Shown piece after piece: positions 7,193-13,312 of a DNA stretch of 64,000 nucleotides (positions are counted from its first letter, which is position 1; each line of letters starts with the position of its first letter). Made by a program: the position numbers and the translations under genes. Below the pieces are notes generated by a model that had not been told where the DNA came from, did no database searches, and worked only from the letters and a program-made list of their open reading frames with translations. This stretch comes from Kitasatospora sp. NBC_01287 (GTDB lineage: Bacteria; Actinomycetota; Actinomycetes; Streptomycetales; Streptomycetaceae). The stretch covers positions 4,316,501 to 4,380,500 of the forward strand of contig NZ_JAPEPB010000001.1 in NCBI RefSeq assembly GCF_026340565.1, given 5' to 3'.

Positions 7193-8017
7193 ATGAACGC
7201 CACCACCACCCCGCAGACCCAGTACCTGCAGCTCCCCGGCGGCACCATCGCCTTCGACGACACCGCGGGCCCGGGCACCCCGGTCGTGCTGCTGCCCGGG
7301 ATGCTCGACTCCCGCGCCGCCTACCGGCACCTGCGGCCGCTGCTCACCGCCGCGGGGCACCGGGTGATCACCATGGACCTCCGGGGCTTCGGCGAGTCCT
7401 CCATCACCTGGGACGACTACTCCCCCGCCGCGGTCGCCACCGACGTGGTCGCGCTGCTGGCCCACCTGGACCTCACGCGGGCCACCCTGGTCGGCCAGTC
7501 CTACACCGGCGCCACCGCGGTGCGGGCCGCCACGCTGGCGCCGGAGCGGGTGGCCGGGGTCGTCCTGCTGGACGCCTTCGTCGAGCAGCCGGCCCCCGGC
7601 CTGCTGACCCGCGCCATGGTCCACCTGCTCGGCTCCGTGGTGATCGCCTTCCCGAAGGCCTGGGGCTACTACCTGAACAAGATGGCCATGCCGACCACCA
7701 AGCCCGCCGACCACGAGCGGTACGTGGCCGGCCTGGTGGCCGCGCTGCGCACCCCGGGCCGGCGCCGGGCCACCCGCGGCCAGGTCCGCGGCGACGCCGG
7801 CCCGACCGGTTGGGCCGAGGAGCTGCGCTGCCCGGTGCTGGTGGTGATGGGCAGCAAGGACCCCGACTTCCCGAACCCGGAAATGGTCGCGGACCGTCAA
7901 GCCAGTGTGATGAACGCCCGTAAGGTGATGATCGACGGTGCCGGGCACTACCCGATGGCGGACTACCCGCAGGCCACCGCCGACGCCCTGCTCCCCTTCT
8001 TCGCCGAGGTGGCCTGA
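7193..8017 (+). CDS. Alpha/beta-hydrolase
   Basis: The 274-residue enzyme shows the alpha/beta-hydrolase order: VVLLPGMLDSRAAYRHLRPLL (oxyanion region), MDLRGFGESS, the nucleophile elbow GQSYTG with Ser near residue 102, a variable cap, MGSKDPDFPNPEM with the likely acid Asp, and GAGHYPMADYP with the catalytic His. The substrate is unknown; an ester, lactone or epoxide is possible. The start follows AGGAGGTC. The stop overlaps the start of the TetR gene (TGATG), so the two are translationally coupled and probably respond to a compound that the hydrolase degrades. Confidence 0.88.
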   Translation: MNATTTPQTQYLQLPGGTIAFDDTAGPGTPVVLLPGMLDSRAAYRHLRPLLTAAGHRVITMDLRGFGESSITWDDYSPAAVATDVVALLAHLDLTRATLVGQSYTGATAVRAATLAPERVAGVVLLDAFVEQPAPGLLTRAMVHLLGSVVIAFPKAWGYYLNKMAMPTTKPADHERYVAGLVAALRTPGRRRATRGQVRGDAGPTGWAEELRCPVLVVMGSKDPDFPNPEMVADRQASVMNARKVMIDGAGHYPMADYPQATADALLPFFAEVA

Positions 8018-8592
8018 TGCCCCGCGCCGGACTCACCCCCGACCTGGTGGTCGACCACGCGCTCGCACTGATCGACGCCGAGGGCCCCGAGGCCCTGACC
8101 CTGGCGGGCGTGGCCCTGCGAGCCAAGGTGGCCGCCCCCTCGCTCTACAAGCACGTGCCCGGCGGCCTGGGCGGACTGCGCCGGCTGGTCGGCATCCGGG
8201 TCACCGCCGACCTGGGGGCCCGGCTGGAGCAGGCCATCACCGGACTGACCGGGGATGCCGCGATCGCCGCCCTGCTGCGGGCCTACCACGGCTACGCGAT
8301 CGACCACCCGAACCGCTACGCCGCCCTCCCGCAGAGCCCGTCCGTCACCGACGAGCAGCTGATCGGCGTCTCCAGCGCGATGATCGGCACCATCTTCCGG
8401 GTCCTGCAGGGCTACGGGATCGCCGACGCCGAGGCGGTGCACGCGGCCCGCGCCGTGCGGGCGCTGGCACACGGCTTCGCGTCGCTGGTGATCGGCGGGG
8501 CCTTCCAGCTCAGCGAGGACCTGCGGGTGACCCAGGACCGGCTGATCGCCATCATGACCAGCGGACTGCGGGACTGGCCCGGGCGGCTCTGA
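8017..8592 (+). CDS. TetR-family regulator with WHG-type ligand domain
   Basis: The 191-residue protein has a TetR DNA-binding N-terminus (LTPDLVVDHALALIDAEGPEALTLAGVALRAKVAAPSLYKHV) and a C-terminal domain typical of WHG-domain TetR proteins (AYHGYAIDHPNRYAAL, ARAVRALAHGFASLVIGGAF). It is expected to repress its own operon through the nested palindrome at 7112-7134. The helix-turn-helix continues as PGGLGGLRRL instead of the usual VGGLDGLRR, a minor deviation. It is coupled to the hydrolase gene. Confidence 0.88.
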   Translation: MPRAGLTPDLVVDHALALIDAEGPEALTLAGVALRAKVAAPSLYKHVPGGLGGLRRLVGIRVTADLGARLEQAITGLTGDAAIAALLRAYHGYAIDHPNRYAALPQSPSVTDEQLIGVSSAMIGTIFRVLQGYGIADAEAVHAARAVRALAHGFASLVIGGAFQLSEDLRVTQDRLIAIMTSGLRDWPGRL

Positions 8593-8651
8593 ACCGGGCA
8601 GCCCCGAACCGAGCAACCCCGAACCGAGCGGCCCCGAACCGAGCGGCCGCC
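8590..8651. repeat. 15-bp tandem repeat, four copies, beginning at a stop codon
   Basis: Units of the form GAACCGAGCGGCCCC repeat four times with a few substitutions. The first copy includes the TGA of the TetR gene (8590-8592). No coding frame or hairpin explains it. Confidence 0.8.
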
Positions 8652-8680
8652 GTCGCCGCAACCGGTGGGCCGATCAGATA

Positions 8681-8707
8681 GGACTAAGAAAAGGGGACTA
8701 AGGTCCC
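8681..8707. promoter_or_regulatory. DevR/DosR-like box with upstream half repeat
   Basis: GGGACTAAGGTCCC at 8694-8707 is a GGGAC-N4-GTCCC palindrome and differs at one position from the mycobacterial DevR consensus GGGACTWWAGTCCC. The 8-bp GGACTAAG also occurs at 8681-8688, 14 bp upstream of the copy inside the palindrome, as in tandem DevR sites. It precedes the small gene at 8874 by about 170 bases. Confidence 0.5.
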
Positions 8708-8873
8708 ATCCGGTACGGAATCGGGTGGCGATCGAGACCCATTCGTCGCCGAACCAGGGTGAGACTGACCCCGTCCGGGTAGCAACAGCGGACGGCGGCT
8801 CCGGCCGCACCCGAGCACTCCGGAGCGTTCCGAGGAGCGCACCCGTGAAGAGAACCGGCGAAGGACGAGGCCC

Positions 8874-9110
8874 ATGACGCAGCCGACCACCGCGCAGCAG
8901 CACGCGGCCTTCCAGGCCGCCCCCGCCGCGATCCCCGCCCAGCGCACCACCGTCGCGACCGGCACCGGCCCGCGGCCGGGCGTCGAGGCCGGGCAGCCCA
9001 CCGGCTGGACCGCCGTTCGTCGCGGCTTCGCGGTGATCCGCGGCCTGCGCTCGCTGGCCACGGTGCCGGCCCGGCCGCAGCCCGGGTACGGGGAGTCGGA
9101 CGGGCAGTGA
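8874..9110 (+). CDS. Small unknown protein, 78 residues
   Basis: I recognise no family. The reading frame starts at an ATG preceded by GAAGGACGAGG and keeps streptomycete codon bias. The first half is Ala/Gln/Pro-rich and probably disordered; the second half has a basic amphipathic stretch (WTAVRRGFAVIRGLRSLATVPARP). It sits between a possible DevR-like box and a two-component system. It could be a real small protein or a chance frame; the ribosome binding site is the best argument for it. Confidence 0.45.
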   Translation: MTQPTTAQQHAAFQAAPAAIPAQRTTVATGTGPRPGVEAGQPTGWTAVRRGFAVIRGLRSLATVPARPQPGYGESDGQ

Positions 9111-9161
9111 CGCCCGCGGCCCACCGGGTCATCCCCGCGATGTAGGCGCTGCCCCCGCCGG

Positions 9162-10088
9162 ATGATGCGCGCTCCCCGCCGACCTGCGAAGGTGCTCCCC
9201 GTGGGAAGTTCGGGGGAGGACATCTGGGCGGCGGTCGCGACGGCGGTCGCAGTGGCGGCGCTGCCGGCGGCCGCACTGCTCGCTCTCGCGCTGCTGCGGG
9301 CCGGGCGACGGCACCGGGCGGCCATCGAGGAGCGCGGCTGGCTGCTGGAGCGGGAGCGGGAGAGCGCGGCGCGCACCGCCGTGGACGCCGAACGGGCCAG
9401 GATCGCCCGCGAGTTGCACGACATCGTCAGCCACAACGTGAGCGTCATGGTGATCCAGGCCGGCGCGGCCCGCGAGGTGCTGGCCACCCTGCCGGGAGAA
9501 GCCGCGACCGCGCTGCTGGCCGTCGAGGGCGCCGGACGGGACGCGATGACCGAACTGCGGCACCTGCTGGGCCTGCTCGCCCCCGACGCCAACGGTGAGC
9601 AGCCCGGGGACGGCGGCGAACGGGCCGACCTGGCGCCGCAGCCGGGGCTGGGCCGGCTGGGTGCGCTGGTCGACCGGATCGCCTTCGCCGGGCTGCCGGT
9701 GGAGGTGCGGATCTCCGGCGAGCCCCGGGAGCTGCCCGCGGGCATCGACGTGACGGCCTACCGGATCGTGCAGGAGGCGCTGACCAACGCGCTGCGGCAC
9801 GGGGACGGCCGGCAGGCCGAGGTGACGATCCGCTATGCCGACCGCTCGCTGCGGGTGGAGGTGCTGAACGGCGGGCCGAGTGCGCGGGCCGGCGACCCGG
9901 GCGGCAGCGCCGGCCCGCGCCGCGAGCGGGGCGGTGACGGCGCGGGCGCAGGCGCCGGGCGCGGACTGCTGGGACTGCGCGAGCGGGTGGCCGTCTACGG
10001 CGGCGACCTGGACGCGCGGCGGCGGCTGGGCGGGGGGTACCGGGTCAGGGCCCGGATCCCGCTGGACCGGCCGGGGGACCAGGCATGA
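9162..10088 (+). CDS. Two-component sensor histidine kinase (NarL-partner class)
   Basis: The 308-residue kinase has one N-terminal membrane helix (IWAAVATAVAVAALPAAALLALALL), a coiled-coil linker, the HisKA_3 dimerisation box ARELHDIVSHNVSVMVIQAG with the phospho-accepting His, and a GHKL ATPase domain (YRIVQEALTNALRHG N-box; RGLLGLRERVAVYGGDL G-box). It lacks the multi-helix sensor part of many relatives, so the signal may be membrane state or a partner. A Gly/Ala-rich insert (about 250-270) sits before the G-box. It overlaps the response regulator gene by four bases (ATGA). The start is taken at the first of two adjacent ATGs; a later start is possible. Confidence 0.88.
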   Translation: MMRAPRRPAKVLPVGSSGEDIWAAVATAVAVAALPAAALLALALLRAGRRHRAAIEERGWLLERERESAARTAVDAERARIARELHDIVSHNVSVMVIQAGAAREVLATLPGEAATALLAVEGAGRDAMTELRHLLGLLAPDANGEQPGDGGERADLAPQPGLGRLGALVDRIAFAGLPVEVRISGEPRELPAGIDVTAYRIVQEALTNALRHGDGRQAEVTIRYADRSLRVEVLNGGPSARAGDPGGSAGPRRERGGDGAGAGAGRGLLGLRERVAVYGGDLDARRRLGGGYRVRARIPLDRPGDQA

Positions 10089-10924
10089 GCGCGGGGACGA
10101 GTGCGGCGGCGAACACGGCGGCGAAGGCGCAGGCGAACACGGGGGCGAACACGGGGGCGAGCGTGGCGGCGGAGGGGGCGGCGAACACGGGGGAGCCCGG
10201 ACCGCGGGTGCTGATCGCCGACGACCAGGCGCTGGTCCGCACCGGGTTCCGGCTGATCCTGGCCGCCCGCGGGATCGAGGTGGTCGGCGAGGCCGGCGAC
10301 GGCGCCGAGGCGGTGGACCTGGCCCGCCGGCTGCGGCCGGACGTGGTGCTGATGGACATCCGGATGCCCGTGCTGGACGGCCTGGAGGCGGCCCGCCAGG
10401 TGCTGGCCCGGGACCCGGCCTGCAAGGTGATCATGCTGACCACCTTCGACCTGGACCACTACGTGTACGCCGCGCTGGCGCTCGGGGCCAGCGGCTTCCT
10501 GCTCAAGGACGTCACCTCGGACCACCTGGTCGCCGCCGTCCGCCTGGTCGGCACCGGCGACGCGCTGCTGGCCCCCTCGATCACCCGCCGCCTGGTGGAG
10601 CGCTTCGCCGCCACCAGCGGCCCGCCCGCCGACGGCACACCCGCCGGCGGCCCGCGAGGGATCGGCGCACCCGCCGGGCCGCCGGCCGCCCCCGCCGTGC
10701 ACCGCGACCTCACCGCGCTGACACCCCGCGAGCTGGAGGTCCTCGCCCTGCTCGGCCGCGGCCGCTCCAATGCCGAGCTCGCCCGCGAACTCACCCTGAG
10801 CGAGGCCACCGTGAAGACCCACGTGGCCCGGATCTTCGCCAAACTGGCGCTGCGCGACCGCGCCCAGGCCGTGGTGCTCGCCTACGAGACCGGCCTGGTC
10901 ACCCCCGGGGACGCGGACGAGTAA
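10085..10924 (+). CDS. NarL/LuxR-family response regulator with repetitive N-terminal extension
   Basis: The 279-residue regulator has a receiver domain (VLIADDQALVRTGF; phospho-acceptor Asp in VVLMDIRMP; Lys in LLKDV) and a LuxR-type helix-turn-helix (LTPRELEVLALLGRGRSNAELARELTLSEATVKTHVARIFAKL). It should be phosphorylated by the kinase encoded directly upstream. Before the receiver lie about 37 extra residues of Ala/Asn/Thr-Gly repeats (NTGANTGA) encoded by tandem 9- to 12-bp repeats; typical family members begin directly with the receiver. The start is supported by the ATGA overlap with the kinase gene. A Pro/Gly-rich linker separates the two domains. Confidence 0.9.
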   Translation: MSAGTSAAANTAAKAQANTGANTGASVAAEGAANTGEPGPRVLIADDQALVRTGFRLILAARGIEVVGEAGDGAEAVDLARRLRPDVVLMDIRMPVLDGLEAARQVLARDPACKVIMLTTFDLDHYVYAALALGASGFLLKDVTSDHLVAAVRLVGTGDALLAPSITRRLVERFAATSGPPADGTPAGGPRGIGAPAGPPAAPAVHRDLTALTPRELEVLALLGRGRSNAELARELTLSEATVKTHVARIFAKLALRDRAQAVVLAYETGLVTPGDADE

Positions 10925-10953
10925 CGGGGACTGCCCACCCGGCCGGACAGCTC

Positions 10954-11682
10954 CTAGCTCAGCGCCTCCGGCTCCGGCTCCTGGCGCTCCTCGGTGAGGT
11001 GCCAGTGCAGGTCGCGCACACCGGGTTCCAGGGAGAGCCGGGTGATCAGCTGCTCCAGGGCCCGGGCCGGGTCGCCGGTGACGGCGACGGTGGCGCGCAG
11101 CTTGGTGGTGTGCTCGTCCTCCCGGCGGGCCCGCAGGCCGGTGGGGGTGAGCCCGGCGGCGCCCAGGCCCTGCAGCAGCAGCGCGCGCACCTGGGTCTCG
11201 GCCTTGCGGTCGCAGAGCAGGTGGACGGTGGCGCGCACGCCCTCGATGTCCGGGTCGTCCTGCGGGACCCGGTCGATCAGCCGCCCGGCCGGTCGCAGCA
11301 CCAGGTGGATCGCCAGCACGGCGAGGGTGCCGAGCACCGCGAAGAGCAGGTTCCCGGCGGCCGCCAGCACCCCGACGGCCGCCGAACACCACAGGGTGGC
11401 CGCCGTGTTGAGCCCGCGCACGCTGGCGCCGTCGCGCAGGATCACCCCACCGCCGAGGAAGCCGATGCCCGACACGACGTAGGAGGCGACCCGGGTGGTC
11501 GAGCCCGGGTCGAGCACGGACGCGCTGTACAGCACGAAGAGCGTGGCCCCGGCCGCCACCAGCGCGTTGGTGCGCAGGCCCGCCATCCGGGCCCGCCACT
11601 GGCGCTCGACGCCGATCAGCGCGCCGCAGCCGACCCCGACCGCGAGCCGGGTGACAAAGTCCAGTGTGCTCAGCGTGGCCAC
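10954..11682 (-). CDS. MgtC/SapB-family membrane protein
   Basis: The 242-residue protein carries the MgtC signature in its N-terminal membrane part: RLAVGVGCGALIGVERQWRARMAGLRTNALVAAGATLF, then VASYVVSGIGFLGGGVILRDGASVRGLNTAATLWCSAAVGVLAAAG. About five membrane helices are followed by a cytoplasmic ACT-like C-terminal domain (residues about 155-235). MgtC proteins modulate magnesium homeostasis or F-type ATPase activity; the role in streptomycetes is not defined. It is convergent with the two-component system and eleven bases from the next minus-strand gene. Confidence 0.9.
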   Translation of the reverse strand: MATLSTLDFVTRLAVGVGCGALIGVERQWRARMAGLRTNALVAAGATLFVLYSASVLDPGSTTRVASYVVSGIGFLGGGVILRDGASVRGLNTAATLWCSAAVGVLAAAGNLLFAVLGTLAVLAIHLVLRPAGRLIDRVPQDDPDIEGVRATVHLLCDRKAETQVRALLLQGLGAAGLTPTGLRARREDEHTTKLRATVAVTGDPARALEQLITRLSLEPGVRDLHWHLTEERQEPEPEALS

Positions 11683-11693
11683 GACCGTCGCCG

Positions 11694-12173
11694 CTACTTC
11701 GGCGCCGGGCTCAACCGGGAGGCGACCGCGATCCGGTTCCAGGCGTTGATGGTGGCGGTGATGGAGATCAGCCGGGCCAGCTCGTTCTCGTCGAAGTGGC
11801 GGGCCGCCTCCTGGTGCACCGCGTCCGGCACATGGCCCTCGGTCAGCAGGGTGACCGACTCGGCCAGCGCCAGGCCGGCGCGCTCGCGGGCCGTGTAGTA
11901 GGGGGTCTCCCGCCAGGCCGACAGCGCGTGGATCCGGTGCTCGGCCTCGCCCGCCCGGCGGGCCTCGGTGACGTGCATGTCGATGCAGAAGGCGCAGCCG
12001 TTGATCATCGAGGCGCGGATCTTCACCAGCTCGGCCAGCGCCGGATCGAACCCGGCCTGGGCCGCCTTGGTGGCCTGCACCATGGCCTGGTAGACGTCCT
12101 CCGCCACCTTGAGGAAGGCCACCCGCTGGGCGGGTGCGGGCACGGTCGGCTGCTGCTCGGTCGTGGTAGTCAT
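11694..12173 (-). CDS. AhpD-like carboxymuconolactone decarboxylase family protein
   Basis: The 159-residue protein has the AhpD active-site pattern CAFCIDMH near residue 68 (CxxC plus His) within MINGCAFCIDMHVTEARRAGEAEHRI. Flanking helices are typical of the family (AVALASRL-type C-terminus; ETPYYTARERAGLALAESVTLL). Such proteins reduce peroxides or act as peroxidase-linked adaptor enzymes. The second family member in this window is at 34979. The spacing suggests it could be co-transcribed with the mgtC-like gene downstream. Confidence 0.88.
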   Translation of the reverse strand: MTTTTEQQPTVPAPAQRVAFLKVAEDVYQAMVQATKAAQAGFDPALAELVKIRASMINGCAFCIDMHVTEARRAGEAEHRIHALSAWRETPYYTARERAGLALAESVTLLTEGHVPDAVHQEAARHFDENELARLISITATINAWNRIAVASRLSPAPK

Positions 12174-12237
12174 GCGGACAACCCTAGGCAGTTCCGGGCT
12201 CCGCGCGGGGCCGCCACACGGGTGCTCCCACCACCGG

Positions 12238-12399
12238 TCAGCCGCGGTGCGCGCCGAGCCAGAAGAGCAGGTAGAGGAAGCCGGCGAAGCCGTGCGCGGC
12301 GGCGAGGTAGATGCCCACCCGGATCGCCACCCGGTGGTCGGTGCGCTTGCCGCCGTCGGTGGTGGGGGCGTACTGGGGTCGGGGGAGCTGAACAGCCAT
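12238..12399 (-). CDS. DUF6126-type small membrane protein, 53 residues
   Basis: This short frame encodes MAVQLPRPQYAPTTDGGKRT followed by DHRVAIRVGIYLAAAHGFAGFLYLLFWLGAHRG, with one C-terminal membrane helix, matching my memory of DUF6126 proteins of streptomycetes. These are usually found next to XRE/cupin regulators, as here (88 bases downstream of one). It is probably co-transcribed with the regulator at 12487-13128. The ATG at 12399 follows GGGAGGCATCCG. The function is unknown. Confidence 0.78.
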   Translation of the reverse strand: MAVQLPRPQYAPTTDGGKRTDHRVAIRVGIYLAAAHGFAGFLYLLFWLGAHRG

Positions 12400-12486
12400 C
12401 GGATGCCTCCCAGGCAGGTGGGTTCAGGAGGAGGTGCGGGAGATGGGTTCGGGGGGTCGTTCGGGACGCGGGCTCAGGACGCGGGC

Positions 12487-13128
12487 TCAGGAGGGGGCGC
12501 GGGTGGGCACCGGCAGGCAGAGCTCGCTGGCCGGGCTCTGCAGCAGGGTGTGGACGAAGAGCAGCTCCACGCCCTCGGTGCCCTCGGCGGCGAACCGGTG
12601 CGGAGTGAGCGAGTCGAACTGGGCACTGTCGCCGGGCTCCAGCAGGTAGCCGCTCTGACCGAGGGTCAGCCGCAGCCGTCCCCGGGTGACGTGCAGCCAC
12701 TCCTCGCCGGCGTGCACCCGCACCACCGCGTCCTGCAGACCGGGCGGGATCTGCACCCGCAGCGCCTGCATCGCCAGGCCCGGTACGCCGGCCCGCCGGT
12801 AGGCCCAGCCGCCGGTGGTGCTCGGGGGGATCTCGCCGCCGCGCACCACCGGGTCGGGCGCGCCGGCCTGCTCGCCGAGCAGGCCGGCCACCGTGGCGCC
12901 GTAGAGCCGGGCCAGCGCCAGCAGCACCGGCAGCGAGGGCTGGCGACGGCCGGTCTCCAGGCGGGAGAGGTAGGCTGGCGACAGTCCCGCTCGGGCGGCC
13001 GCGGCCTCCAGGGTGAGGCGGGCGGCCAGCCGGTGCTCCCGCAGGCGGGCGCCGAGGCCGGTCAGCTCGCCCTCGTCCGGCCCGCTCGGCCCGCTCGGTT
13101 CGGTGGCCCCGCTCGGTTCGGTGGTCAT
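12487..13128 (-). CDS. XRE-family regulator with C-terminal cupin domain
   Basis: The 213-residue protein joins an XRE helix-turn-helix (LGARLREHRLAARLTLEAAAARAGLSPAYLSRLETGRRQPSLPVLLALARLYG) to a cupin_2 barrel (VRVHAGEEWLHVTRGRLRLTLGQSGYLLEPGDSAQFDSLTPHRF). Such regulators sense small ligands through the cupin and often control a transporter or detoxification gene nearby; here the partner is a DUF6126 membrane protein. The start at 13128 is chosen (an in-frame ATG lies 15 bases upstream) because two 13-bp palindromes sit 21-54 bases before it. The first 20 residues are repetitive (TTEPSGATEPSGPSGPD), mirrored in 18-bp DNA repeats. Confidence 0.9.
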   Translation of the reverse strand: MTTEPSGATEPSGPSGPDEGELTGLGARLREHRLAARLTLEAAAARAGLSPAYLSRLETGRRQPSLPVLLALARLYGATVAGLLGEQAGAPDPVVRGGEIPPSTTGGWAYRRAGVPGLAMQALRVQIPPGLQDAVVRVHAGEEWLHVTRGRLRLTLGQSGYLLEPGDSAQFDSLTPHRFAAEGTEGVELLFVHTLLQSPASELCLPVPTRAPS

Positions 13129-13149
13129 GGACCCAGTCCACACCCGCAG

Positions 13150-13182
13150 TGCCTCCGAGGCAACAAATGTGCCTCAGAGGCA
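13150..13182. promoter_or_regulatory. Two identical-core palindromic operators, 20 bp centre to centre
   Basis: TGCCTCCGAGGCA (13150-13162) and TGCCTCAGAGGCA (13170-13182) are perfect 6-bp-arm palindromes around one central base, spaced by about two helical turns. They lie 22 bases upstream of the XRE/cupin gene, in the position expected for autoregulatory sites of an XRE dimer pair. Confidence 0.72.
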
Positions 13183-13239
13183 AAATCCGCGCGACGGCCG
13201 CAGCGGAGCGCCGACCCGAGCAGTGCCCCGGACACGCGA

Positions 13240-13276
13240 GTGCCGCCGGGCTGACGTGTGGTCAGCCCGGCGGCAC
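13240..13276 (-). terminator. Terminator of the GH65/HAD operon
   Basis: A 16-bp perfect stem (13240-13255 with 13261-13276) encloses a 5-base loop, 37 bases after the GH65 stop codon. No T-run follows. Confidence 0.75.
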
Positions 13277-13312
13277 CGCGGCGTCACACCGCTGTCGCGC
13301 TACGCCGTCACG

